A stretch of DNA of 64,000 nt, taken from NCBI GenBank assembly GCA_001970955.1, contig MPUH01000123.1, positions 36,752-100,751 on the forward strand. Direction: 5' to 3'. The stretch is from Stentor coeruleus (taxonomy: Eukaryota > Ciliophora > Heterotrichea > Heterotrichida > Stentoridae). This document shows, in pieces, positions 9,052 to 18,554 of this stretch (positions are counted from its first letter, which is position 1; each line of letters begins with the position of its first letter). The notes beneath the pieces were generated by a model that saw only the letters and a program-made list of their open reading frames with translations, searched no databases and was not told the origin of the DNA. Made by a program: the position numbers and the translations under genes.

Positions 9052-10650
9052 TTATTCTGATAAAAGACTAAGTGCTTCAGGGTTATTAATCCAAGCTTTT
9101 CTCAATACCTCAACAGCTTCCTTAACTTTCTGAACAATTTCAATTGGGTTCTTAAGTAATCTTACCAAAGCATCAATATCAATTTCTAATAACATCCCTG
9201 TAATTTTCCCAGCAATTTTCTTATTAGAGTTTTCTAATACAAGAGGATAAAGATTTTCTCCTAATATTCTTTTTTGGACCTCAGGCTTAGACTCATAAAA
9301 CCCTTGAGTTTCAAAAGGTAATTTTACTGGTTCAGCTGCTTTCATAGGTACTAAAGGCATAGGTTCACCTCTAAACTTGCCACGTCCTGGTGTTCCTCTA
9401 GCCATCATTTGTGGGTAAATCATCCCATACTGCATCATCTGCGAGTGCATTTTTTTCATCTTCAACACATTTAAATCCCTTATCAGTTCTTCTTTAGGTT
9501 TCCACAAATGCACAAACAACGTTTTTTCTTCAATTTTCTTATTCTTCAGCCCAGTCATAGCTAAAGCTGCACTTTCTGGTGTTGCGAAACACACAAACCC
9601 TGAGCCTTTTGACAATAACTCTTGTTTCGCCACATTATTATGATAAACAATATTCTCTGTTTTCAGTATTTTCACACTTGTTATACTCCCATAATCCATA
9701 CATATTTCCTTAAGCTGATTTTCAGTTAACATTAAAGGTAATCCTTTAATAAAAAGATTCCTTCTTTTCCATTCATCAACTTTTTTCCTATAATCCTGAA
9801 TGAGTTTTGCTTTACGTGCTGATCTACTTTGATGTGGGGCAATATACCATAATATCCCATGTTCAGTTTTATTGTTTAATAAACTTATGACTTTTTGAGC
9901 ATCTTCAGAGTTCTTATAGCATACATAAGCAAAATATCGATCATATCCTTTAAAATCTTTTGTATGCATAACAGCATGTGATGTAATTTCTCCATATTGA
10001 GTAAAAATAATACGTAATGATTCACTTGTCATATTTTCCCCAAATCCTCTTATGTAAAGATTATTTTTCCATTGTAAGTTTTCTCTTTGTCCTGCAGGGA
10101 TAAATTTCTGCACTGTAGCTTTAGTTCCTAGTATATCTACTTTTCCTAATGCTATAACTTTTTGTGCCTGGTCTTTTTTCTCGAATTGCACATAACCATA
10201 ACGATTTGACTTGAGTTCTTTATCATTTGTTGAAGATTTTAATTCATCTTGGGTTCGAGAACTATATGAGACTTTTGATGATAATATTGGACCAAAATTA
10301 CTGAAAACTTCATCAAGATCTTTAGCTGTTGCATTTTCTGGAAGGTCACTGATAAAAAGATTAGCTTCTGGGTCTCTTTCACGGCTGTATTTTGCTACTC
10401 TTAGATAGCTACCTTTGAGTAAAGTGCCATTAAGAGCTTTACGGCCTTCAGAGGCTTGTTGAACTTGAGCAAATGTTATAAAAGCAATACCGAGTGACTC
10501 TTTGGTTTGGAAATGCCTGAGAATTCTTATGTAAATGACTTCTCCATGTCTTGATGCTAGTGAATATAAGTCAGCTTCTACGACTGATGGAGAGAGATCG
10601 CCGATAAAAAGTTGTGTGTCTGGGTTTGAGGGCTTTCCTTGGAAGTTCAT
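9052..10650 (-). CDS. PABPC1: Cytoplasmic poly(A)-binding protein
   Basis: 532 aa. Four RNA-recognition motifs lie in the family order: RRM1 about 13-88 (RNP2 LFIGDL, RNP1 LGIAFITF), RRM2 about 97-184 (LFISDL, YGYVQF), RRM3 about 197-274 (LYIRGF) and RRM4 about 298-384 (LFIKGL, GSGFVCF). A Met/Gly/Pro linker follows, then a C-terminal MLLE/PABC domain at about 457-525 with the hallmark KITGMLLE (482-489). PABP binds mRNA poly(A) tails and links them to eIF4G and to PAM2 proteins. RRM2 contains an insert of about 20 residues rich in Ser/Lys compared with the usual fold. The linker is shorter than in animals. The gene is a single exon with an ATG start. Confidence 0.95.
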   Translation of the reverse strand: MNFQGKPSNPDTQLFIGDLSPSVVEADLYSLASRHGEVIYIRILRHFQTKESLGIAFITFAQVQQASEGRKALNGTLLKGSYLRVAKYSRERDPEANLFISDLPENATAKDLDEVFSNFGPILSSKVSYSSRTQDELKSSTNDKELKSNRYGYVQFEKKDQAQKVIALGKVDILGTKATVQKFIPAGQRENLQWKNNLYIRGFGENMTSESLRIIFTQYGEITSHAVMHTKDFKGYDRYFAYVCYKNSEDAQKVISLLNNKTEHGILWYIAPHQSRSARKAKLIQDYRKKVDEWKRRNLFIKGLPLMLTENQLKEICMDYGSITSVKILKTENIVYHNNVAKQELLSKGSGFVCFATPESAALAMTGLKNKKIEEKTLFVHLWKPKEELIRDLNVLKMKKMHSQMMQYGMIYPQMMARGTPGRGKFRGEPMPLVPMKAAEPVKLPFETQGFYESKPEVQKRILGENLYPLVLENSNKKIAGKITGMLLEIDIDALVRLLKNPIEIVQKVKEAVEVLRKAWINNPEALSLLSE

Positions 10651-11192
10651 CTCGGTTTATTAATATTATGGCCATTAATTCAAAGGTTTTAGAGGATGGG
10701 CTTTTGTTTGTGGGATTAATGGGGGGATGATAAAAGTGAAATGATAGGGAAATAAGGATGTTTGAGGGGTTTGAGTTTTTTTTTGAGATGGAAGATGAGA
10801 AAGGGTTTAAGGGTTTTGTTTAGATCAGAAGTTTTTTGGTAATTTTGTGTTGGAAGTTGGAGTTTGTAGTTGAAAAAGGTCGAAGTTTTTTTGTTTTGTG
10901 GTGGATTTTGGGGTTTGTAGTTGAAAAAGGTCGAAGTTTTTTTGTGAGGTGGATTTTAGGGTGGAAAAAATTGAAGATTATGTGGTGGGTATATGTTTGA
11001 AATATTATATGAAGTATGGATAATTAGGGTTTTTTTGAGGTATTTGATTACTTCGTGGTATTATTAATAATTATATAGTAGCATACCTTAAAAGTTGAAA
11101 ATAAAAAACATGATAATAATGATTTAATGATAAAAATAAATCTAACTCAAAAAGATAATAATTTTATCACATTGCATCATTTTTAGTAATAA
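10651..11192. other. Divergent intergenic region with a short tandem duplication
   Basis: About 540 bases between the PABP and decarboxylase start codons. Both promoters must lie here. Apart from the 50-bp tandem repeat listed separately and a TA-rich stretch near 11050-11190, nothing is recognised. Confidence 0.4.
10862..10961. repeat. Imperfect tandem duplication, about 50 bp x 2
   Basis: Two adjacent copies (10862-10912 and 10913-10961) share the sequence tttgtagttgaaaaaggtcg followed by a T-run and gtggatttt. The second copy is 2 bp shorter. The repeat sits in the spacer upstream of the PABP gene. A function is not indicated by the sequence alone. Confidence 0.8.
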
Positions 11193-12602
11193 ATGTTGCG
11201 AAAACTCTCCAGGAAATTAGCAAACATGCCTCAAAAAGAGATTCAAGAAAATCTCAACAATACAAAAGAACTACTCGATTCTATTTCAAAATACTTCGAG
11301 TCTTTATCTTCAATCAACGTTAAACCAACGAAATCTCCAGTCCCACTTCCAAAAGATCTTCCAATAATCCCAATACCTTTTAATCAAATTCTAAACACTA
11401 TAGAAACTTCAATATACCCTAACAACCTTCATTGGCTTCATCCAATGTTTTTTGGATACTTTCCAGCTTCAACTTCATGGCCATCTATTCAAGGTTCATT
11501 AGTCTCAAAAGCTTTAAGTAGTGTAGCTTTTACAACAAGTTCATGTCCAATATCGACTGAAATTGAAAAATTAGTATCAAATTGGCTTGGACAAATGCTT
11601 AATCTACCAAATCAATTCATTTATGGTAAAGGTGAAGGAGGGGGGTTAACATATGGAAGTGCATCAGAAGCTGTATTAACAGCTATGGCTTGTGCAAGGC
11701 TTAAGAAAAACACTGTTAATCCTGTTGCTTATACTTCAAATCAAAGTCATTTTTCTATTATAAAAGCTGCTAAGGTACTTGGAATACCAATAAGACTGAT
11801 TCCAGGAGATAGGGATAATAATGGGAATTATCCTTTAGACCCAAAGAAATTAGTTAAACAGATTGAAGATGATAAAGAAAAAGGATTTACACCTATTTTT
11901 ATATGTGGATGTGTTGGGACTACAAATGTTGGAGCTATTGATGACCTTGAGACTATTGGGAAAATTGCTGAAAAAGAAGACAGTTGGTTTCATATTGACG
12001 CAGCTTATGCTGGTAGTTTTGCTATACTACCTGAATTAAGACACATACTAAATGGTGTTGAGTTAGCCACAACTTTTAACATGAACAGTTCAAAAATGCT
12101 CCTTTGTGGCTTTGATTGTTCAAATATGTGGATAAAAGATTCAAGTTTATTAACAAATCACTTGACACAGAATGCTGATTATATGAAGAAAAGTAATGTT
12201 ATTGATTATAAAGATTGGCAAATTCCTCTAGGAAGAAATGTTAAAGGATTACCTTTATGGATGGTTATTCAACAATTTGGTGTTGAGGGAATACAAAAAT
12301 ATTTGAGAAACCATATAGAAGCTGGGAAATTGATGGAAAAACTTGTTGATGAAGATAAAAGACTTGAGATTATTGCTAGAAGATCTTTTGGACTTGTAGG
12401 ATTTAGAGTTAAAGGGGAAAATGAATTGACAGATGGTGTTATACAGAGACTTGCGGAGAATCAAGAAATATTTTTGTTAGGAAGTAAGAGTGATGGGAGA
12501 AGTTTTATAAGGTTTTCACCTGGAAGCAATCCTCCTGATCTTTCTAATGTTAGAAAAGCATTTGAAATAGTCAAAGGATATTTAGATGAACTGACTAATT
12601 AG
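11193..12602 (+). CDS. Group II PLP-dependent decarboxylase, aromatic L-amino acid decarboxylase type
   Basis: 469 aa, about the length of animal DOPA/tryptophan decarboxylases. Visible family features are HPMFFGYFPA (83-92, substrate region), GGGLTYGSASEA (149-160, phosphate binding), the PLP-stacking His in SNQSHFSI (H186), VGTTNVGAIDDL (241-252), HIDAAYAG (D269 pairs with the pyridine nitrogen), the Schiff-base Lys K301 in NMNSSKMLLCGFDCSNMW, and the catalytic-loop Tyr in DYKDWQIPLGR. The usual His just before the PLP lysine (PHK) is Ser here (SSK). All other key residues are intact, so activity is likely. The reaction would be decarboxylation of an aromatic amino acid to an amine; the exact substrate cannot be read from sequence. 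Confidence 0.88.
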   Translation: MLRKLSRKLANMPQKEIQENLNNTKELLDSISKYFESLSSINVKPTKSPVPLPKDLPIIPIPFNQILNTIETSIYPNNLHWLHPMFFGYFPASTSWPSIQGSLVSKALSSVAFTTSSCPISTEIEKLVSNWLGQMLNLPNQFIYGKGEGGGLTYGSASEAVLTAMACARLKKNTVNPVAYTSNQSHFSIIKAAKVLGIPIRLIPGDRDNNGNYPLDPKKLVKQIEDDKEKGFTPIFICGCVGTTNVGAIDDLETIGKIAEKEDSWFHIDAAYAGSFAILPELRHILNGVELATTFNMNSSKMLLCGFDCSNMWIKDSSLLTNHLTQNADYMKKSNVIDYKDWQIPLGRNVKGLPLWMVIQQFGVEGIQKYLRNHIEAGKLMEKLVDEDKRLEIIARRSFGLVGFRVKGENELTDGVIQRLAENQEIFLLGSKSDGRSFIRFSPGSNPPDLSNVRKAFEIVKGYLDELTN

Positions 12603-12992
12603 GTTAAAAATTTGAAGTAGTTTTTTTTATTTAGGATTAGATTTATATGTTAAGGTTACTCGATTTTAATGTAATAACATATACTTTAAATATATATCAT
12701 AGAATAAATATATACCCTATAAAATTATAAATAATTTCATTTAGTATAACTTCTAACTCAACCCTACTACAAATCCTGCATTTATTCCAAAAACACAAAA
12801 TTTATATTCCAATAAGCTTATTCTAAATAAATTACTCATAATAAAAACCTCACAACAGTTTCTCCCTCCAAATTTAAAAATCCAAAAACTCATAAACCTC
12901 TACTTACCCATACAAAATCTTCCCCAAAAAATCATCATGACCACTCATTACCAACTATTCAAAATCCTATTTTTAATTTAAATATTATATAT
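12603..12992. other. Intergenic, nothing recognised
   Basis: About 390 bases of AT-rich sequence between the decarboxylase and the LRR gene, with an A/C-rich portion at 12760-12950 and a TATATAT run just before the LRR start. Confidence 0.4.
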
Positions 12993-14153
12993 ATGGAAAT
13001 GCAGTCTATGCAAGAAAAGCTAAAAAATATCCAAAATGAAGAAGAAGAAAAAAGCATAACTTTTATAAGAAGCCAATTTGGAAAACATTCAAAAATTCTC
13101 GACATTTCTAATAAATATTTAGTAAAAGAACCATTTGAATATTTTATAGTTTGTTTGACTAGTCATTTCAAGAACTACATATCGAGCTTTAGTTCTTGAA
13201 AACTGTTTATTAACAAATATTGTTATAAGTAAACTGTTTACATCTTTGACTAAACTGAAAATAAGGCATTTTATTACTTCATTTGATATTGCGAATAATC
13301 AAGTCGAAATCACGGAAAAAATTGCTAAGAAACTGGTTAAGTTTTTAGAAAAAAGCGTTAAGAGTAAACTGGTTAAGCTGAATTTACAAGGGAATATTGT
13401 CAGCTCACCTATAGCGATTAATGGTATTTTTAATATAACGAGAGATTTTAAAGAATTAAGCCTTTACGATACCCGCCTTTCACCTGAAGCGCTTTTGGAG
13501 TTACAGAATTTCTAGCTAAAAACAAAAGCATATTAAAACTTGATTTATCTTATAACCCAATAGCTTTTACTAATGCAGATATTGTTCAAACTTTTGGTAT
13601 AAGCGTTGGAATTAACAACAAAATCGAAAGTTTAAACCTATCTGGTAACTCAACTATACACAAAGATATTATATTTATAAAATTCTTATCATGTATATCA
13701 AGTAACACATCCTTAATCGAACTTAATTTAGGTAATCTAGGTCTTTGTGATCGTGCAGTCGAAATTATATGTAAAGTTTTATTCCCAGTCATGCCTTTAA
13801 TGGAACTTGATCTACAAAGTAACTGTATTTCATGTAAAGCTTTTGACCTTCTTCTATCCAAACTATCCGATTTTATAACCTCCCTTGATGTTTCTTATAA
13901 TGATTTTCGATCAAACTCAATATTAGAATCCTTAGGAAAACATTTTAAAACAAATAGAACCTTAAGAAAATTAAACATATCATATTCTATTGAACTTATG
14001 AGTCTAGATAGTAAAGCTTTAGATAATTTTTGTAGAGGAATTACAGAGAATATTTCATTAAGTGAGCTTTGGTGTGAAGGGATAAAAATTGGAGAAGATC
14101 ATGATGAGTTTTGTTCAAAAATGAGAGAAGCTATTTCGAATAGAAAATACTAA
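12993..14153 (+). pseudogene. Leucine-rich-repeat protein gene (ribonuclease-inhibitor type) broken by two frame changes
   Basis: Three consecutive open segments together encode one LRR protein: 12993 to about 13180, about 13159-13515 (shifted +1) and about 13506-14153 (shifted back). The last two show clear LRR units (KLVKLNLQGNIVSS, KELSLYDTRLSPEALLEL, ILKLDLSYNPIAF, IESLNLSGNSTI, LMELDLQSNCISCKAF, TSLDVSYNDF, RKLNISYS). The joins do not fit the 15/16-nt introns used elsewhere in the window: no GTA...AG of the right length with A at -6 lies there. The two shifts compensate each other. It is therefore either a decaying gene or a gene with two base-call indels. If intact it would be a scaffold-like LRR protein of roughly 380 residues. 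Confidence 0.6.
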
Positions 14154-14360
14154 TTAATTTTTAAAATCAGTGCTGTGAATTGCTTTTCCGGGTCACAGAA
14201 TAATAGTTTTATATCAAAAAATACTTCAAAGCAAAGTTTTAAATTTACATAGATAAGTAGAATAATATTTAAAAATTGATAAGCATTAAATGTTAGAATC
14301 ACAGATTAGGGGATTTTATTTGTAGTTTTAACTCATTTGAATACTAAAAGTCTATTATAA

Positions 14361-14747
14361 ATGTCAAACACAGGTAAGAATTGGAAGTTTACAATGTTCT
14401 CATGCTGCGACAACGCATGTATGAGTGCTTTTGCTTGCCTTGTTCCATGTAGTTGTGCCTTCATCCAATGCATAGATTCAAAATTAGCTTTTCCAGAAAG
14501 TAGTGAGTACTGCGGGGCATATTTTTGCACTTTTTTATGCTGTATAGGGATGGCTTATAACCGATCTCAACTAAGAAAGAAGCTTGTTATTGAAGGCAAC
14601 TTCTTTTTAGACTGTATATGCCACTGCTTTTGCTCATGCTGTGCAGTAGTTCAAGAATGGCGAGAAGTTGTAGCATTTAAATTTAATGATGATAAGCTAC
14701 ACATATTCAATTATTCAAGTCGAATGATTCAAGCACCTACAGCGTAA
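14361..14747 (+). CDS. PLAC8-family cysteine-rich membrane-associated protein
   Basis: 128 aa with 17 Cys. The family layout is visible: an N-terminal FSCCDN (about 13-18), a CLVPCSCAFIQ segment (the CxxPCxx core, about 26-36), a middle YCGAYFCTFLCC hydrophobic region, and a second Cys cluster DCICHCFCSCCAVVQEWREV (about 84-103) with the Q-EWRE end typical of the family. In plants and animals members act in metal export, cell size control or membrane organisation. No specific role can be given here. The start ATG is preceded directly by TATTATAA. Confidence 0.85.
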   Translation: MSNTGKNWKFTMFSCCDNACMSAFACLVPCSCAFIQCIDSKLAFPESSEYCGAYFCTFLCCIGMAYNRSQLRKKLVIEGNFFLDCICHCFCSCCAVVQEWREVVAFKFNDDKLHIFNYSSRMIQAPTA

Positions 14748-15390
14748 ATCGAAATAATATAAGATTAGTTAAATGAAAAGTATATTTTTGTATAAAATTA
14801 AGATATGGTTCTAGGTATAGGCTTTATTCATGATTTTGTATTTGGTATTAGGTATAAAGTTTATGTGGGATAAGTTTAAAAAGATTTTTTTTGAATTGGT
14901 TTTGGGATAAAGAGGATTATTTGGTAGAGGTTTTAGATGTGAAAGGGTTTGTAGAAGGATTTAAGAGAAGGTTAAGGGGATGTTGCGTGTGATTATGTGG
15001 AGGAGTTTTTTTTGTGGAAGGGTTTTTTTGGGTTATGAAGATATAAATCTGAGGTTGTTAGTATTAAAAAATATGGTTGATTTCATGTAGTTTTAGATAT
15101 AAAAATGATTTTTAGCTGATTTTCAGTTTTTTTATTATCTGAATTTTATTCTCTTATTAAAAGTAATATCATTATACATATATACTATTATACAATTATT
15201 ACACATATAAAATTAACAAGGGCTGGACAATAGTCAAGCGATAATTCCTAACTAATACTAATATTATTATACTTATATACAATATTATGCATTTATAATC
15301 ACTAAAGAAATCATCTAAAACCTCAAGCCAAATCAAATTTCTTCTTATTTATTTAATGGGTTCTACAATATATTTACTTCAAAATAATAT
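14748..15390. other. Intergenic, nothing recognised
   Basis: About 640 bases between the PLAC8 and THOC1 genes. The left half is G/T-rich, the right half TA-rich. No frame, RNA gene or repeat is seen. Confidence 0.4.
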
Positions 15391-16980
15391 ATGGAAGCTT
15401 TACTCCTAGAAAAAATCATCAAAAGCGAAATCTCAGAAATCAAAGACTTAATAAATAATCACGATGAAGACTTAATCACAATTGAAATCTCTAAACTCAT
15501 ACCTAAACTTATGCGTCACTTTTATTCATATAAAGAGTTTGAGCCTCTACATACAATTTTTATTATATGTGAGTGGCTAACTTTTGAAAAAAACTATGAC
15601 GAATATAAAGTTTTGATAATACTAGAAGATATACTCACCTGTATTGACTCCTGCAACTTGTCTGTATTTTTGAATTACTTTGAAAAAATTTCTTTAAAAA
15701 TCGTAAGTAAATCAGAAAACGAGACTAAATGTAAAAGTATTATTCTAAGAATATCCAATGCATTGCTTAAAAGATTAAGTCGCAATGAGCATTTGCATAC
15801 AAGATATCAACTACATAAAATCCTGGCAAATTGTATGGGATCTATCAGCTACAGATCTGGGTCAAATTTCCGTGGGCAGTTTAGTAACAAAAAATCCATC
15901 TTCCTTTCTTTATCAGACGACCTTTTTTCTCAAGTAAATTCAGTCTTCCTAGCAATAAAAGACCCATACATAGCATTTTGTGATCAAGGTCATCTAGACA
16001 GATTCTTAACAACTACTGTAAAACTAATAGAAAAAATTTCTAATATCAAAACATATGAAAACTCTTTTAACATATACCAACCTATAGAAGAAATTTTTGA
16101 TATACAACTTAAAGATAGCGATTTTATAATATATTTATTAGGATCAATAATTTTTTTAGCACAAACTTTACAAAAACCAGCTACAACACAACAAGAAACA
16201 TCATTTGTTTTAAATGAAACACAAAAATCAACTTTAAACTTATTGTCGAATAAATCAAAAGAAATCCTTTTGAAAATAAATATAGAAATTGTTAAGGATA
16301 TAGAAAATTTATTAGAAAGTGAAATCCCTTGGATAACGTGGAAAATGAATAAATGCCCGAAATTTGAAAGGGAAAAAGTTGTAGAAATGCCTAAAGAAGA
16401 AAAAATTGAATTGGAAGATGGAGAATTAGCTGGTGAGGAAGTTGTTGTGAATAAAAAAAAAGCATTTTTTGAAGAAGGGGAGAGGAAACCTGATATTAAT
16501 GCTTTTATTGATAAGGTGTTAGTTGATTTGGATCCTGATGAAGATATTGAAGATCAGTATAAATCGAAAAATGATGTGGTGTTTAATTGGCGGTTTTTAA
16601 GATTGATATCCCAAAGTCATATTGAGGAATTTAAATACTTAGGTAAACCGGATATTGAAAAAATATCTCTAAGATTAAGACCTTCTGCTAATTTTGTTAT
16701 AAGAGAGAAGGAAAATGATGATATTGAATATAAAACTGAAGATTTTTATAATGATAATTCAGATAAAGAATATAAAGGAGTGGAAAATATAGATAGAGAA
16801 AATGAGAGTAATGAAAAATGTAAAGAAAGGAAAGAAGAGGAAGTAGAAAATGAGGAAGATATTGAAGAAGAGGAAATTAGAGAAGAATATCGAGATAAGG
16901 ATTATCAGGATGAGCCAATTTTGCCTGTGAAATCTTATCAAGAGTCTAAAGGTCCTGTTAGAAAACGCTATAATGATTAG
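15391..16980 (+). CDS. THOC1: THO complex subunit 1 (HPR1/THOC1)
   Basis: 529 aa. THOC1 is a core scaffold of the THO/TREX complex that couples transcription to mRNA packaging and export. Matches to the family by eye: ILRISNALLKRLSRN (helical core), the SGSNFRGQFSNKKSIF stretch (SG-N-QFN equivalent), the IQLKDSDFIIYLL helix (LQLSDSNFR equivalent), IPWITWKMNKCPKFER (family W-x-x-W-K-x-x-x-CP-F), and the later VFNWRFLRLISQ (YxWRxLRLxxR equivalent). The C-terminus from about 430 is a low-complexity acidic/basic tail ending in GPVRKRYND. The death domain found at the end of animal THOC1 is not visible. Single exon. Confidence 0.85.
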   Translation: MEALLLEKIIKSEISEIKDLINNHDEDLITIEISKLIPKLMRHFYSYKEFEPLHTIFIICEWLTFEKNYDEYKVLIILEDILTCIDSCNLSVFLNYFEKISLKIVSKSENETKCKSIILRISNALLKRLSRNEHLHTRYQLHKILANCMGSISYRSGSNFRGQFSNKKSIFLSLSDDLFSQVNSVFLAIKDPYIAFCDQGHLDRFLTTTVKLIEKISNIKTYENSFNIYQPIEEIFDIQLKDSDFIIYLLGSIIFLAQTLQKPATTQQETSFVLNETQKSTLNLLSNKSKEILLKINIEIVKDIENLLESEIPWITWKMNKCPKFEREKVVEMPKEEKIELEDGELAGEEVVVNKKKAFFEEGERKPDINAFIDKVLVDLDPDEDIEDQYKSKNDVVFNWRFLRLISQSHIEEFKYLGKPDIEKISLRLRPSANFVIREKENDDIEYKTEDFYNDNSDKEYKGVENIDRENESNEKCKERKEEEVENEEDIEEEEIREEYRDKDYQDEPILPVKSYQESKGPVRKRYND

Positions 16981-17792
16981 TTATTATTAGCGAAATTATG
17001 CTTGAAATTAGTTAGATTTGATTTCATATTGATAGTGTTAGACTAGTATTTTTTATAGGATTAATTATAAGTTTTTTAGGTTAAAATTAAGGTTTATAAG
17101 GAAATGGTTAAATTTTTTAACTTGATAAAAAAAGGGGATTTTTTTTGTGGTGGATTTATGTTACTGAATAGATTTAATTAAATCGAATATTGATTATATA
17201 AGAGGGTATTTCATCTTCATGTTAAATATAAGTATGAGGATATGTAAAAGTATACATATGATAATATTTTGAACTTAGATTATTTAGTAAGGTTTATGCA
17301 ATTTTACTTGATAGATTCAAACTTGTGTTTTATAGAGTTGAGATGTGAATCTTGATTGGATTTTTGTATTTCAGAGCTGAGTTTATAATAAAAAAAGGAG
17401 TAATTTTTTCTCCAGTAGGTTTTTATAAATTATATACATTGATTACTTATTATATGATTTAAAATAAATCTTTATGGTAAAACAGAGTTTTATTTAAGAA
17501 GGTACTTGTGTATTATTGTAAGTAAATTAGAAAATAACAATTCTAAGGTGGAATAATCAAATTTAATATTACCTGATTCTAAATAGAAAAGTTTATCACT
17601 ATTAGAAAAATATTTATAAAAAATAAAAACAAGTAATAAAATAACTGCGATCATAAAGTGATTTTTTTTTCAATATCTAATAGTTTTCAAGCTTTCCTAA
17701 TTATTAATTCAATAAAAATTTTTTAATCCAAATTTCAATGTAAAATCTTACTATTAGTTTAGCATAAACTTAAATTTGGAGAGATAATAAAA
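16981..17792. other. Intergenic, nothing recognised
   Basis: About 810 bases between THOC1 and the ML-domain gene. It is AT-rich with many stops in all frames. No tRNA, repeat or open frame could be supported. Confidence 0.4.
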
Positions 17793-18212
17793 ATGAAGTT
17801 AGTTTTCATAATTTCATTTGGTCTTTTATGCTTTGCAATGAAATTCGAAGGTGAGGTTACTTCACCACAGCAAATAGGTGCAGCTTGTCAATCAGAAGAT
17901 ATCTTTCAAATCAGTAGTTATGAATCTTCATCATGGCCTCCTGTTGCTGGAGGTAAATTGACATTGACAATTCAAGGTGCATATAGTTTAGCAGAGTCTG
18001 TCAGCCAAATCCAACATGTATTTTCTAATGGAAATCTAAGAGTTTATGAAGGTATTCTTATTAACAAAGGTTATCCAAGAGGTGCAAGAGAAACTTATTC
18101 TAGTGAAATAGCAATTCCTCAGCCTTCAGGATCATGGAATGTTACTACTTTAATGTATGATTCAAACTTCTTAAATGTTTTATCATGCTGGAAATTCAAC
18201 TTTAATATTTAG
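17793..18212 (+). CDS. Secreted ML-domain (MD-2/NPC2-like lipid-binding) protein
   Basis: 139 aa. It has a signal peptide (MKLVFIISFGLLCFA), then a small beta-rich domain with IGAACQSEDIF, the Trp-Pro motif SSWPPVAGGKLTL and a terminal LSCWKFNFNI. The end matches the family closing CW-x-(x)-I strand of NPC2-type ML domains, and the spaced Cys can form the family disulphides. The domain binds single lipids in a beta-sandwich pocket. A diverged paralogue lies at 61849-62262 with the same layout. The role is lipid binding in the secretory/endolysosomal system or outside the cell; the ligand is unknown. Confidence 0.7.
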   Translation: MKLVFIISFGLLCFAMKFEGEVTSPQQIGAACQSEDIFQISSYESSSWPPVAGGKLTLTIQGAYSLAESVSQIQHVFSNGNLRVYEGILINKGYPRGARETYSSEIAIPQPSGSWNVTTLMYDSNFLNVLSCWKFNFNI

Positions 18213-18554
18213 AGATATTATAAGTAGATATTTTTTATTCTAAATGAAATTAAGTTTAAAAGATTAAAACTTACGCTTTCAAAGTACCCGCCACATAATT
18301 TACATCACTAAAACCTATATTCCTACTCTAAAACTCAAAATCTGCTTCAAAAAAACCACATCCAAACAAAAACCCCTGCAAATACCAATTTTTTAATTTA
18401 TCATCACAAAAGCCAAAAACACATAACCTACCTTTCCATCACTTCCAAAACCTCAAAAGCATTTCCAAAACAGCATTTCACTTCCCTTTTTAAAAATTTC
18501 CACATAATAAACAATTTAAGTCCCATCATCATAGCCATAGTTTTTAATAATAAA
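18213..18554. other. Intergenic, nothing recognised
   Basis: About 340 bases, C/A-rich on the plus strand (18270-18500), upstream of the mtIF2 start. No convincing gene is seen. Confidence 0.4.

Noticed and set aside
13149-13192. Possible introns of 14, 20, 24 or 25 nt in the LRR gene
   Set aside because: None has the GTA start, the 15/16-nt size and the A(-6) seen in all other introns, and none restores the frame except by unsupported sizes.
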